Below, in pieces: positions 34,393 to 42,550 of a stretch of DNA of 64,000 nt (the stretch's first letter is position 1; every line of letters begins with the position of its first letter). The position numbers and the translations under genes were made by a program. The notes beneath the pieces are model-generated. The model was given only the letters and a program-made list of their open reading frames with translations, did not search any database and had not been told where the DNA came from. The DNA lies in assembly GCF_900109045.1 (NCBI RefSeq), contig NZ_FNYL01000020.1, positions 1 through 64,000 on the forward strand, given 5' to 3'. This DNA comes from Dyadobacter sp. SG02. Lineage in GTDB: Bacteria; Bacteroidota; Bacteroidia; Cytophagales; Spirosomataceae.

Positions 34393-34611
34393 TTACCCTG
34401 GTTGCTGATAGCAGATCCAAGTCCAGGCAAGCCTTTTCCAGTTTTTGAGCCGTCGACCTTCTGCATTTGGCCATCCTTCTGCTGTGTAGTGATTGAAAAA
34501 TTTGACAGCTTCTACGACCGTAGATCCCTGCTGCAAAAAATAAACCCCGACGTGAATTTCGTCAGGGGGACACTGGCTTCCAAATCCAGCTGAGCATTGT
34601 TTCTGCTTCAT
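34393..34611 (-). CDS. Small mobile-element protein (72 aa)
   Basis: The frame encodes MKQKQCSAGFGSQCPPDEIH, then VEAVKFFNHYTAEGW and GRRLKNWKRLAWTWI. The FFNHYTAEGWPNAEGRRLKNW region resembles the C-terminal tail of phage or plasmid replication-initiation proteins in Bacteroidota (F-x-x-Y-x-x-N-G-W ... K-x-W-x-x-A-x-x-W). Its ATG overlaps the stop of the helix-turn-helix gene (ATGA), so it is translationally coupled. Likely a small accessory protein for DNA processing by the element. Confidence 0.6.
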   Translation of the reverse strand: MKQKQCSAGFGSQCPPDEIHVGVYFLQQGSTVVEAVKFFNHYTAEGWPNAEGRRLKNWKRLAWTWICYQQPG

Positions 34612-34925
34612 TTGACCGCGGCAGTTTTAAACTTTTCGAACATTTTATGAATATCTACTCGATCGTAGTAGATCACGCCGCCAATCCGCATAAAGCTGAG
34701 CTGGCGACTTACACGCATGGCGTGCAGCTTGCCCGGCGATACGCCTAGTAGCTTCCTTACTTCCCTAGATTTGAGCCATTGTTTGGAATGCTGAGTGCCT
34801 CCACCTGCCAGCCGTCTCATTTCAGAGAGCATTTGCTCTTTAAACTTTTCAAGATCCGCCAAAGTGACTAATTGATGCGTGAACATTGCCGAACTCTCCT
34901 CTGATTGCCTGCCCTTCTTTTCCAT
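34608..34925 (-). CDS. Helix-turn-helix (excisionase-type) protein
   Basis: From the ATG at 34925 the protein has about 105 aa; a start at 34958 would add eleven residues. SKQWLKSREVRKLLGVSPGK, then LHAMRVSRQLSFMRIGGVIY, is the winged HTH_17/MerR-like fold found in excisionases and small mobile-element regulators. It could direct the integrase to excise or regulate replication genes. The 4-bp overlap with the 72-aa gene marks a two-gene operon. A coiled N-terminal helix (LVTLADLEKFKEQMLSEMRR) may mediate dimerisation. Confidence 0.75.
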   Translation of the reverse strand: MEKKGRQSEESSAMFTHQLVTLADLEKFKEQMLSEMRRLAGGGTQHSKQWLKSREVRKLLGVSPGKLHAMRVSRQLSFMRIGGVIYYDRVDIHKMFEKFKTAAVK

Positions 34926-35049
34926 TGCTGCTTGTTTTTTGTTAACAATCAAAAACATCGACTGCGCGTAGCAACGACGTTTTTGATTGGAAAATACTAG
35001 TCAGCATTAGATACTTGCTTCCTCTTTTTCCCTCTGGAACAAAAAGAAT

Positions 35050-35087
35050 AAAGTGCAGTTCGATGCGGGCGAATGGAACTGCACTTT
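35050..35087. terminator. Terminator after ardA
   Basis: Perfect 12-bp arms (aaagtgcagttc at 35050-35061 and its complement at 35076-35087) flank a 14-base loop. On the minus strand the hairpin is followed by a T-rich tract and lies 5 bp past the ardA stop, so it should end that transcript. Confidence 0.8.
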
Positions 35088-35091
35088 GCCG

Positions 35092-35667
35092 TCAGTAGTC
35101 TATAAAAATATGACCTTCGTATGCGCTGTATCCTTCTAAAAACAAGTCTTTGGCGAAGGCTTCGTAGTCGAAGTACCTTTCAAGAGACTGTGGCACACCT
35201 GACAACAAACCTGTATCTTCGATATATTGATAGGCATATTCAAGTGTAGCGTCTTTCCCAGGGCCTCCAAAAAATCCTTGGTAGCTTTCCCGGAAACTTT
35301 CGATTTGGTCTTCCAGCTCGTAGCCATTAGATGGCCAATAATTGATCTGTTTACAGTAAATCTCGAACGCTTCGGAAGTCTCATCGTCCATCTCACCGGC
35401 CGCCTCAAAGTAGGCGAACACCTCTTTATGAAGGCTGCATTCAGATATCAAAAAATCCGGGATGTTCTCCCGGTCCTGGAACATGAGCTCTGGACGGCAG
35501 CCGTCGCTGTCAAATTTATTCCGATGAAACTCAAAACAGTCTTGAAGGAATTCTTTGAGATCAGAATATTCCGTCAGGTCAAACCATTTACCGAACAGCG
35601 AACCACTGTTATACTGACCATAAGTTCCAACATAGATTTTTCGAGATTTCTCATGATTGAAAGGCAT
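35092..35667 (-). CDS. ardA: Antirestriction protein ArdA
   Basis: This 191-aa acidic protein is a DNA mimic that inhibits type I restriction enzymes and protects incoming mobile DNA. Hallmarks are the opening KIYVGTYGQYNSGSLFGKWF, then DLTEYSDLKEFLQDCFEFHR, MFQDRENIPDFLISE, and the excess of Asp and Glu throughout. Length matches the family. It is monocistronic, with a strong terminator downstream and a long structured repeat (35725-35847) just upstream. Its presence fits a self-transferring or mobilisable element entering restricting hosts. Confidence 0.92.
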   Translation of the reverse strand: MPFNHEKSRKIYVGTYGQYNSGSLFGKWFDLTEYSDLKEFLQDCFEFHRNKFDSDGCRPELMFQDRENIPDFLISECSLHKEVFAYFEAAGEMDDETSEAFEIYCKQINYWPSNGYELEDQIESFRESYQGFFGGPGKDATLEYAYQYIEDTGLLSGVPQSLERYFDYEAFAKDLFLEGYSAYEGHIFIDY

Positions 35668-35724
35668 TTAAGTAGCTAAGGCCCCGGCTTTGTGCTCAGG
35701 GCAATCGCTGCCTTCCACTCAAAG

Positions 35725-35847
35725 AAAAAATGACGGGGCTTGTCCCCCTGGTTGCAAGCCCATACGGCGGTTTAAGGTGCGGCTGGCAGTTTTGCGGCCA
35801 GCTAAAAAGCCCGATGACGAAGTGCAGGCTTGCAACCGTCATTTTTT
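35725..35847. repeat. Long inverted-repeat structured element
   Basis: Outer arms aaaaaatgacgg (35725-35736) and ccgtcatttttt (35836-35847) are perfect complements. Inside, ggttgcaagcc (35750-35760) pairs exactly with ggcttgcaacc (35827-35837), which overlaps the outer arm by two bases. A third stem, gctggc with gccagc, lies in the centre. The element sits between divergent ardA and the serine hydrolase gene. It could be a small structured RNA, a MITE-like element, or a single-strand origin. Confidence 0.6.
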
Positions 35848-35922
35848 ACTTTGTAACTTTCGTTTGCACTGATCGCATTGTTAACTTCGGCTCCCATTCA
35901 AGTATCGTTCTTTCCGCGGTTT

Positions 35923-37032
35923 ATGAAATGTCCTTCACTGTTAGTTGCATTTTCCCTATTGGCTGGATTAGCTCATGCCCAGACATCAAAGGTTGATTCG
36001 CTGGTCATTGGGAAATTGAGAGAGCTGCATGTCCCAGGCCTTGCCGCCGCAAAGGTTGAAAATGGCCAGATTTCCTGGACGCGCTATTACGGTTACCAAG
36101 ACATTGAGCGGAAAATACCGGTGACAGATTCAACGGTTTTTCACATAGCCTCTATTTCCAAGACGGTAACGGCTGCGGCGGTTATGCAACTCGAAGCAAA
36201 GGGATACTTCAAGCTGGATGATGACATAAACGGGTTCCTCCCATTTCGCGTTGTCAATCCATCGTTTCCAGCTGCTCCGATCACCTTCAGACAACTGCTA
36301 CGGCACCGCTCGTCAATAGCCGATAATATGGACTATCTGCTTCCATTTTGGGAGAACGAATATCAGGGAGCAGATATCCCATTGGGAACGTTTCTTGCAG
36401 ACTATCTATCTGCCAGCGGCAAGCACTATCAAGCGAATAAGAATTTTGTTGGCGCCGAACCGGGTAACAGGTTCGAATATTCAAATATTGGCTTTGCACT
36501 TTTAGGTTATCTCGTCGAGCGGATTTCGAAGATGCCATTCGAGCAGTATTGCAAAACGCAGCTGTTCAAACCACTCGAAATGCATCATACCAGTTGGTTT
36601 TTAGAACCGTTTCGATCAGACCGGCTGGCAGTACCTTATCAGTATTCCGCCTCGCTCAGCCAGTATCAAAAAGAGCCCCAAGGCAAATTTCCAGACTATC
36701 CCGCAGGCCAGCTCCGCTGCACGGTAAATGATCTGGCGAAGTTTCTTGCTTGCTGGTCAAACGACGGAGCGTATGCGGGTACGCGTGTAATGGAAGCGAG
36801 GTCTGTGCAAAACCTGACACCAAAGGACATGAGCTTGGGCTTCCACACCTGGTTTATGTATTTGCTCAACACGGAGACACCTACATATAGCCATAGCGGG
36901 CATGGTCCCGGTGTTTCCACCTACATGCTTTACGACCCATTTTCAAAAAGAGGGCTGATTATTTTGATGAACGGAGAACTTTCCGATTACTTCGAATGGA
37001 GAAAATTGATTGATTTACTCTGGAAGTCGTAA
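35923..37032 (+). CDS. Secreted serine hydrolase (class C beta-lactamase family)
   Basis: From the ATG at 35923 the product (369 aa) has a signal peptide (MKCPSLLVAFSLLAGLAHAQ). An upstream ATG at 35878 is unlikely. The mature domain is of the beta-lactamase/PBP4* type, with S77-I-S-K80 (SxxK), Y186-S-N188 in FEYSNIGFALLG, and a C-terminal HSGHGPG near 324 replacing KTG. Such proteins are D-aminopeptidases, esterases or peptidoglycan-modifying enzymes more often than resistance enzymes. It acts in the periplasm. It is the first of three metabolic-type cargo genes on the element. Confidence 0.85.
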   Translation: MKCPSLLVAFSLLAGLAHAQTSKVDSLVIGKLRELHVPGLAAAKVENGQISWTRYYGYQDIERKIPVTDSTVFHIASISKTVTAAAVMQLEAKGYFKLDDDINGFLPFRVVNPSFPAAPITFRQLLRHRSSIADNMDYLLPFWENEYQGADIPLGTFLADYLSASGKHYQANKNFVGAEPGNRFEYSNIGFALLGYLVERISKMPFEQYCKTQLFKPLEMHHTSWFLEPFRSDRLAVPYQYSASLSQYQKEPQGKFPDYPAGQLRCTVNDLAKFLACWSNDGAYAGTRVMEARSVQNLTPKDMSLGFHTWFMYLLNTETPTYSHSGHGPGVSTYMLYDPFSKRGLIILMNGELSDYFEWRKLIDLLWKS

Positions 37033-37069
37033 ACAGCCCAGCCCAATAACTTTATTTAAAACCAAATTT

Positions 37070-37627
37070 ATGATCGGCAGAAGAGCGCTCCTGGTAATTG
37101 ACATGCAAAAGGGCTCTTTTACAGAAGCCACGCCTCGTCACAACACGGAAGGGGTTGTACAAATAATCAATTCGCTCGCATCGGCTTTTCGCGCGAAATC
37201 GTGGCCCGTGTTATTTGTTCAGCACGATGGTAGCGCAATGAATGAGTTCATGCCCTTTACTACGGAGTGGGAATTGCTGGACGATCTGGAAATTGATCCT
37301 AACGATGTTCGTATTGACAAATATGCCAATGATGTATTCTATCGCTCCGAACTCCAAAAGAAACTGGACCTACTAGCTGTTAACGAATTAGTTATCACAG
37401 GCTGCGCCACAGATTCCTGTGTAGAATCCACGATTCAGTCGGCAGTTTCAAGGGATTACAACGTAACCGTCATCGAAGACGGTCACACTACCGGTAACAG
37501 ACCGAACCTGAAAGCCCATCAGGTGATTGATCACTACAATTGGGTATGGAAGAACATGATCCCCACAAAGGGAAAAATTGAAGTTTTACCCCATCATTTA
37601 TTTCTTCAAATGATTCTCAACGACTGA
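37070..37627 (+). CDS. Isochorismatase-family cysteine hydrolase
   Basis: Starting at the ATG at 37070 the protein has 185 aa. Residues D11 (LLVIDMQ), K84 (IDKYANDVF) and C117 (GCATDSCVES) form the complete catalytic triad of cysteine hydrolases of the isochorismatase/nicotinamidase group. The cis-peptide-bearing region just before the Cys (VITGCATD) is conserved. The substrate is not evident; many homologues hydrolyse amides. It follows the serine hydrolase by 37 bp and may be co-transcribed. Its 3' end overlaps the convergent dioxygenase gene by 11 bp. Confidence 0.85.
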   Translation: MIGRRALLVIDMQKGSFTEATPRHNTEGVVQIINSLASAFRAKSWPVLFVQHDGSAMNEFMPFTTEWELLDDLEIDPNDVRIDKYANDVFYRSELQKKLDLLAVNELVITGCATDSCVESTIQSAVSRDYNVTVIEDGHTTGNRPNLKAHQVIDHYNWVWKNMIPTKGKIEVLPHHLFLQMILND

Positions 37628-38405
37628 TTCCGTTCCCTTCCAAATCAATTTCATTTGGAAGGATACCGGCGAATTCAGACCAGCAGAGCCCCTCGGGCAA
37701 TGGTTTTCTGCCAAATTCTATGTGTATCACACGGCGGCGATGGTTAGAAGTTGTGCGGCTGGAAGCATGAAGTAGTAGTGGCTTCATCATCATGATTCCG
37801 CCACGCTTGACATCGCAATTAACCTCCCGCTCGGTAGACCAGTCGATGTCTTCGGCGCGGTATACCCCTTTGGCATGCGACCCTGGCACAACCCGGAGTG
37901 CCCCGTTCGTTTGATCGGTGTCATCCAGGTGAACCCGGATCGTAAAATTATCTTCCAGGATTTCCAATGGCGGCTGAACCGCAAATTGTCCCTGTTTTAC
38001 AGTCCATGGCCCAAAGCCGGGATAGTCTCCCTTTTTATCGACCGAGATGGTAAGGTCCTGGTGATAAGGGACAAACCAGTTTGACTTCTCTGGTTTATCG
38101 AAATAGATAGATTTAATGATAAAGTAATCGTTTCCGAAAAGCCGGTCAATCAAATGGTTGAGCTGCTGATTCACAACCTGATGTTGAATCTGCGGAATTT
38201 CCTTCACAAATTGCCTGATTGCGAACAGGTCGCCATTCTGACGAAATGTATCATTGCTGGCATCCGCATTGGAAATGGTTTGCAGCAACATCTCGACTTC
38301 GTCACCAGTAAAAATCTCATTGATCACAAAAAAGCCATCGCTGGCGAATTGGCGTTGGACGTCGTCATAGTTAATCACAGGTACTTGCGGGTAGGTTTGC
38401 AGCAA
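37617..38405 (-). CDS. Phytanoyl-CoA dioxygenase family protein
   Basis: This 262-aa enzyme is an Fe(II)/2-oxoglutarate-dependent oxygenase. H115-Q-D117 (VPYHQDLTI) gives the first two iron ligands and H213 (LLLHASSRT), in the distal jelly-roll strand, the third. The later NHRRRVIHIEF supplies the 2-oxoglutarate-binding Arg. GSHAKGVY and GALRVVPGSH are family hallmarks. Substrates in bacteria are varied (halogenated or hydroxylated small molecules). No signal peptide. It is convergent with the cysteine hydrolase and alone in its transcript. As cargo on a mobile element it may modify a natural product or nutrient. Confidence 0.85.
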   Translation of the reverse strand: MLQTYPQVPVINYDDVQRQFASDGFFVINEIFTGDEVEMLLQTISNADASNDTFRQNGDLFAIRQFVKEIPQIQHQVVNQQLNHLIDRLFGNDYFIIKSIYFDKPEKSNWFVPYHQDLTISVDKKGDYPGFGPWTVKQGQFAVQPPLEILEDNFTIRVHLDDTDQTNGALRVVPGSHAKGVYRAEDIDWSTEREVNCDVKRGGIMMMKPLLLHASSRTTSNHRRRVIHIEFGRKPLPEGLCWSEFAGILPNEIDLEGNGISR

Positions 38406-38439
38406 AGTAAGTGAAATATTCTTTTACAGAGAATACAGG

Positions 38440-38625
38440 CTACAAGCATTCTCCGTCGGTATAGGACATGATGCCATGATACTGGGCTTCACAAATATTC
38501 CCGTACGTCTTTCCGTCCGACCCGCAAACCGGCCTGTAAATATCCGGGCAATTAAGTGGCTCCGGTGCATCTTCCTTACAGGCTAGACATGCCATTGTCA
38601 ACGCAATCTTTAAAACGCTCTTCAT
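38440..38625 (-). CDS. Kazal-type protease inhibitor lipoprotein
   Basis: From the ATG at 38625 the protein has 61 aa. A short signal ends in a lipobox (CLAC, then KEDAPEP). The rest is one Kazal domain: CPDIYRPVCGSDGKTYGNIC, then EAQYHGI and a final C. Kazal domains inhibit serine proteases such as subtilisin or trypsin types. As a surface lipoprotein it could protect the cell from its own or foreign proteases. A paralogue follows upstream at 38697. Bacterial Kazal domains are common in Bacteroidota and usually have this compact form. Confidence 0.85.
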   Translation of the reverse strand: MKSVLKIALTMACLACKEDAPEPLNCPDIYRPVCGSDGKTYGNICEAQYHGIMSYTDGECL

Positions 38626-38661
38626 GACCGGGTAGTTTGTCATAGGGATGTCAATTGAGAC

Positions 38662-38687
38662 CTAAAATGCGAGCGATCGCATTTTAG
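38662..38687. terminator. Terminator or palindrome between Kazal genes
   Basis: Perfect 11-bp arms (ctaaaatgcga and its complement) with a four-base loop. Position between the two Kazal genes indicates a hairpin ending the upstream transcript, although the T-run after it is short. Confidence 0.6.
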
Positions 38688-38696
38688 CATGTTTGA

Positions 38697-38945
38697 TCAT
38701 TTCGATTTTGAACACTCACCGCTTTGGTAGGAAGTAATGCCATGGGCGACCGCTTCACATTCGTTGCCATATGTTTTGCCATTGCAGCCACAGACAGGAT
38801 CATATACGGCATAACAACCAGAATCATTTCGCGGCTGTTCTTGACAGCTGGGATCAGGATCTTTGTCCCGATGACAACTTGAAGCTACCACAACCATGAG
38901 TACCGGCAGTAGAAATGGCGCGCGTAAAAATTTTCGAACTGTCAT
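38697..38945 (-). CDS. Kazal-type protease inhibitor lipoprotein, second copy
   Basis: The 82-aa product has a lipoprotein signal (LLPVLMVVVASSC) followed by an acidic spacer and one Kazal domain (YAVYDPVCGCNGKTYGNECE, then AVAHGITSYQSGEC). The P1-region sequence differs from the neighbouring copy, so the two may target different proteases. They are separated by 71 bp and a palindrome, so expression may be independent. Six cysteines fit the Kazal disulfide plan. Confidence 0.85.
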   Translation of the reverse strand: MTVRKFLRAPFLLPVLMVVVASSCHRDKDPDPSCQEQPRNDSGCYAVYDPVCGCNGKTYGNECEAVAHGITSYQSGECSKSK

Positions 38946-38957
38946 GGTCTGGTGATT

Positions 38958-39254
38958 TTATCTGGGACGGATCGAGGATATAATGATCCAGTTCCCTTGT
39001 TTTTTCGCTCCGTCGCTCTCATCTTTTTCAAAACGTATCCACACGTCCTGATTCCCTCCCTTATACGGCTCGGGAACATTCGCCCGATACATTATTGAAT
39101 CGATGGTCACAAGCCATCCGCCGCACCAACCGCAAAACAAGGGATCTGCCCTATCAATGTAGGCGGCCTTCTCCTCCGGCTGAATGTTATGACACCCAGA
39201 CAAACCGAGAACCAAAACGAAATAACGGAATTTTTTAAAGGTAAGGTTCTTCAT
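38958..39254 (-). CDS. Hypothetical lipoprotein
   Basis: The ATG at 39254 gives a 98-aa protein with a lipobox (LVLGLSGC, then HNIQPEE). An earlier ATG at 39287 would add eleven residues. The mature part contains paired cysteines (PLFCGWCGGW) and beta-rich sequence (VTIDSIMYRANVPEPYKGGN, then WIRFEKDESDGAKKQG). It lies 12 bp upstream of the second Kazal gene and is probably co-transcribed with it. Family unknown. Confidence 0.65.
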   Translation of the reverse strand: MKNLTFKKFRYFVLVLGLSGCHNIQPEEKAAYIDRADPLFCGWCGGWLVTIDSIMYRANVPEPYKGGNQDVWIRFEKDESDGAKKQGNWIIISSIRPR

Positions 39255-39352
39255 ATGCTCCCGCGTTATTTTCGAAAAAGACACCATCGCAAGTAGTAAC
39301 GTTGGAAGTGCCTGTTTGCAAATGCGACGGCAAGCGCACTGCTTCGTTTATT

Positions 39353-39877
39353 TCAATGAGCTGGTGCAAGTTTCTTTCTCAGTGTTGTGAAATGAGCATC
39401 AGGAATTTCATCGTTTTCATGTGCTTTTTTTATTAATGGGAAGTATCGATCCTGATACGACCTCTTCGCATGCCAAACGACTAGCCATGCGGCATTCACC
39501 CCCTGGCTTCCAACCACGCTTAATTTGGGCCATCCCATATTCGCTATAATCTTTGTCAAAATCGCCTGGTTGGCTTTGTCATTTGCTATCACCTTAGAAA
39601 CGTAACCCAAGTACCGTTGATCTGTGCCAGGTACACTCATTAAGCTATCCCGGTAGAGCTGGTCAACCATCTCCATTTTTGAAAGTAAGTGGCGGATTTG
39701 CGCAACGCTATACTCACTTACCTCTATACAAGTGTCAATATCCGCCTTCGTTCCTTCGTGGCTGACAAACCAACCGACCAGATCTTTTTTGCCATTACTA
39801 CCTGCGCCGGATTGAGCAAAAGCATCGACAGCGACAAACATTTGTCCCAAGCAAAATAGGCAAGAAATCAATTTCAT
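39353..39877 (-). CDS. Secreted DUF6624-like protein
   Basis: From the ATG at 39877 the protein has 174 aa with a signal peptide (MKLISCLFCLGQMFVAVDAF, then AQS). The rest is helical and resembles DUF6624 proteins: MEMVDQLYRDSLMS, a Lys/Asp-Asn-Gln stretch (VIANDKANQAIL), IANMGWPKLSVVGSQGVNAA, then WLVVWHAKRSYQDRYFPLIK. These are secreted proteins of unknown role, common in Bacteroidota. It is separated by about 98 bp from the lipoprotein gene downstream. Confidence 0.65.
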   Translation of the reverse strand: MKLISCLFCLGQMFVAVDAFAQSGAGSNGKKDLVGWFVSHEGTKADIDTCIEVSEYSVAQIRHLLSKMEMVDQLYRDSLMSVPGTDQRYLGYVSKVIANDKANQAILTKIIANMGWPKLSVVGSQGVNAAWLVVWHAKRSYQDRYFPLIKKAHENDEIPDAHFTTLRKKLAPAH

Positions 39878-39954
39878 TACTGACTTAGGTTTATGTTGAC
39901 GGGCACATCCCATTTATGTGATACAATTTAGGGATTCACATCGAATGCTGCTTC

Positions 39955-40575
39955 TTAGCTATCACCCTTGTCGCCTACCTCGTACTCGGCTTTCAAAATT
40001 AGGGAAAAAGCTTCTGCGAGTGCCTCTAACAGCTCATATTGGTATACCTCATTACATTCTCCCGTCGCCTCGCAGATGCTCATCTTGCTTAAACCATATT
40101 CGACCCAATCTTCCAGAATTTGGTTCCAATCATCCTGGCTGTATGCCTCAAAGAACCTTTTAATGAAAAACACAGGCCTTTCCGACTCAGCGAGCGTCAG
40201 TCTCCTTATTGTTCCATTGTACTTTGCAGTTAGCAATTTGATCTCCCGCATGTATTGGAAATCGCTAGCAATCTGTTCTTCGCTAAACGCAGGACAGCTG
40301 TTTCGCTGCTTCTTATCGTCATGCCTGCCAGTGGTATCCAGGATCAGCCTTCCAGTATCTATCATTTTAGTCAGCTGCTTCCATAGGGAAATAACCGTTG
40401 ATGGCTCTCCACGAAAAAGGAATGGCTTTTCACCTGTCACCGCTTTTAACCAATGCCATAAATCTACGCGTAGATATTCCATATCTCCGGGCTGAAAGAA
40501 TACCAATATCTCCTGAAGTGCTTGTGCTACTTCGGCGTTATAGCTTTGTGATGGATTGATCCCTAAATTCTCCAT
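39955..40575 (-). CDS. Hypothetical protein of mobile element
   Basis: A 206-aa acidic cytoplasmic protein with mostly helical sequence (AEVAQALQEILVFFQPGDME, RFFEAYSQDDWNQILEDWVE). No signal peptide, membrane helix or catalytic motif. Proteins of this length next to an XRE regulator are frequent on Bacteroidota mobilisable elements, but I do not recognise a family. It is divergent from the XRE gene at 40715, with a 139-bp shared promoter region. Confidence 0.6.
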   Translation of the reverse strand: MENLGINPSQSYNAEVAQALQEILVFFQPGDMEYLRVDLWHWLKAVTGEKPFLFRGEPSTVISLWKQLTKMIDTGRLILDTTGRHDDKKQRNSCPAFSEEQIASDFQYMREIKLLTAKYNGTIRRLTLAESERPVFFIKRFFEAYSQDDWNQILEDWVEYGLSKMSICEATGECNEVYQYELLEALAEAFSLILKAEYEVGDKGDS

Positions 40576-40714
40576 AGTCCAAGTTTTTACGGCAAGGAGC
40601 CAAACAGCTCAGACGTAGCGAACCATGGTCCCTTGTATCCCACCAATCATGGCTGGTATAATACTTCCCGGTCAACAGTTGACCTTCGCCAGTATATTTC
40701 CTTTATTTGTAACC

Positions 40715-41113
40715 ATGAGCACAGCAACAAAACCAAATCATATTGGTCATAAGATTGGCCGCATTCGCGAACTACGCGGACTGAAGCAGGAAGCGCTTGC
40801 CCTCGAATTGAAGGTTAGCCAGCAAACCGTGTCGAAAATCGAACAAAGCGAGACGGTTGATGAAGAGTTGCTCGAACAAATCAGTAAGATCCTTGGCGTT
40901 CCTGCTGAGGGCATCAAAAATTTTAGCGAAGAGGCTGTTTTCAATATTATCGCCAACACCTTCCACAACGAGTCGGTGGTCTACGTTGAAAACTACAAAT
41001 GCACTTTTAATCCACTGGATAAACTCATTGAAGCTTATGAAGAAAATAGGAAACTCTATGAGCGTTTGCTTCAAAGTGAACGAGAGAAGGTTGAGCTTCT
41101 AAGCAAAAAGTAA
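40715..41113 (+). CDS. XRE-family transcriptional regulator
   Basis: The start at 40715 (MSTATKPNHIGHKIGRIREL) is chosen because upstream codons in the same frame lack homology. The 132-aa product has an XRE helix-turn-helix at about 11-65 (GLKQEALALELKVSQQTVSK) followed by a dimerising helical tail (FNPLDKLIEAYEENRKLYER). It probably represses or autoregulates the element's transfer or maintenance genes. A strong terminator lies just past the stop. Confidence 0.85.
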   Translation: MSTATKPNHIGHKIGRIRELRGLKQEALALELKVSQQTVSKIEQSETVDEELLEQISKILGVPAEGIKNFSEEAVFNIIANTFHNESVVYVENYKCTFNPLDKLIEAYEENRKLYERLLQSEREKVELLSKK

Positions 41114-41118
41114 CAAAA

Positions 41119-41144
41119 AGAAAGCCGCGTTGAAGCGGCTTTCT
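41119..41144 (+). terminator. Rho-independent terminator after XRE gene
   Basis: Perfect 10-bp arms (agaaagccgc and gcggctttct) enclose a six-base loop, followed by a short T-rich sequence. It can end both the plus-strand XRE transcript and the minus-strand gene arriving from 41182. Confidence 0.85.
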
Positions 41145-41181
41145 TGCTTATCATGAAAATCTAGCGCGCCGCGATAACGAA

Positions 41182-41649
41182 CTATTCTGCCTGCTGACGA
41201 GGCTTTCTGCCACGTGGCTTACCTGTGTATTCAGGTTTCGGAGCATCAGCTTCAATTGCCAGCTCAAACCCCTTCGTAGTCTGATCAAAATCAAATGTCG
41301 AGATTTTGAAAATCAGCTTTTCACTTTCGAAGTTGACGTTACCTTTTTTCAAAATTATGGCCAATGGAATTACATGACCTCGGCCGCTTTTTTCGAATGA
41401 GAAAGTTTGATCGGAACTTGTAGATGGGATCAGATATACGGATTTGATTTTTCGCTTCCCTTCCTGGGTACCGATTTTGAATTTGGTGGACTCTGGATCA
41501 ATTCCTAGATCACGCAGTGCAGTAGCCGGAAAAACAAGCTTGCCTGAATTAGAAATGTAACCGGTTGGGAGCGGTGCTTCTTTCGCGGCCTCCTTGGTTT
41601 TTGATACGTTTTCCTCTGGGGAAAAGAATTTAATTGCTTTTAGCTTCAT
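41182..41649 (-). CDS. Hypothetical AT-hook-tailed protein
   Basis: The 155-aa product ends in GKPRGRKPRQQAE, an AT-hook-like DNA-binding tail (PRGRKP). The body has alternating strands (GYISNSGKLVFPATALRDLG, IKSVYLIPSTSSDQTFSFEK) and no catalytic motif. It is 55 bp downstream of the relaxase gene on the same strand and probably belongs to the mobilisation operon, where a nucleoid-binding accessory would make sense. This is inference; no family was recognised. Confidence 0.65.
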   Translation of the reverse strand: MKLKAIKFFSPEENVSKTKEAAKEAPLPTGYISNSGKLVFPATALRDLGIDPESTKFKIGTQEGKRKIKSVYLIPSTSSDQTFSFEKSGRGHVIPLAIILKKGNVNFESEKLIFKISTFDFDQTTKGFELAIEADAPKPEYTGKPRGRKPRQQAE

Positions 41650-41704
41650 GGGTGCAATTGGTTATTTTTGGCTAAAATAGACTATTCTTCGCAAAAACCT
41701 GCAT

Positions 41705-42550
41705 CTACATGCCAATACCTCGCTTTTTCTGCTTTTTGAGCTCGGGCTTCACCTGTTTTTCCACACCCATTTCTAAGTTTTGTGCGAGCCGCTTTTCGAT
41801 CGAAGAAAGCGAATAGTTACGCCCAAGATCCGATCCTTTGACCTTAACTTTTTTTCGAATATCAAAAAAAGCGATACCACGTCCGGTGTAAGTTCTGTAA
41901 CCCTTGGCTGCTAAATGCCTTTCTAATTCATCAATTGAGGTTATGCTATTTAAGGACTCATCAATTGCCCTTCTAAGCTTTAAATGACACTGGTCAACTA
42001 ATGGAATTTCGACGCCGCGTGATTTGTTGATCCGCATATCAGGCGTTTCGGCTAATCCCAATTCCTTTTCCATTCTCCGGCAGAACTGACCTGTTCGGGC
42101 GTAATTCTTAAAATGATCCGCAGTGTTCTTTCCGTTATGGTTGATCCGGTTTGCAACAATATGGAAATGTGAATTTTCACTATCCTCATGTCTGAAAACA
42201 AGCATCTGGTTTTCACTAAATCCAAACTCTCTGGCAAACTCGGTAGCGATTTGAGCTATTGTTTCGTTCCCTGGCTTTTCTCCTGGCGCGAAGCTAAACG
42301 ACTGATGCCAGACGAACTTACTGAGCTTGGTATTTCTCATGTGATTGTCGATAAACTGTTTGGCCATATAGTTCATATCCAGTCTCCCGTCGCTGTGTGT
42401 TTTGATGGCAAGGTTTTGAATGTGAACCAATTCGCCTCTGACCATATCCGCACGAAGCTCGGTTTTCATCTTTGCGGATATCTCCTTTCCATAATAGCAG
42501 TAGTCCAATATCCCTTTGGCGTAACTGCCCAAGCCAGCTTTTCCTATCAT
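41705..42550 (-). CDS. MobA-type relaxase
   Basis: A 281-aa relaxase/mobilisation nuclease. The N-terminus carries candidate nucleophilic tyrosines (GILDYCYYGKE). The metal-binding motif is H121-E-D-S-E-N-S-H128-F-H130, the HxDxxxxHxH form of the PF03432 family. It nicks one strand at oriT and leads it into the recipient, using a conjugation apparatus supplied in trans, since no type IV secretion genes are in this element. It overlaps the MobC gene by 4 bp. The oriT-like repeat at 43223 lies just upstream of mobC. The C-terminus is short and basic (KPELKKQKKRGIGM). Confidence 0.92.
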   Translation of the reverse strand: MIGKAGLGSYAKGILDYCYYGKEISAKMKTELRADMVRGELVHIQNLAIKTHSDGRLDMNYMAKQFIDNHMRNTKLSKFVWHQSFSFAPGEKPGNETIAQIATEFAREFGFSENQMLVFRHEDSENSHFHIVANRINHNGKNTADHFKNYARTGQFCRRMEKELGLAETPDMRINKSRGVEIPLVDQCHLKLRRAIDESLNSITSIDELERHLAAKGYRTYTGRGIAFFDIRKKVKVKGSDLGRNYSLSSIEKRLAQNLEMGVEKQVKPELKKQKKRGIGM

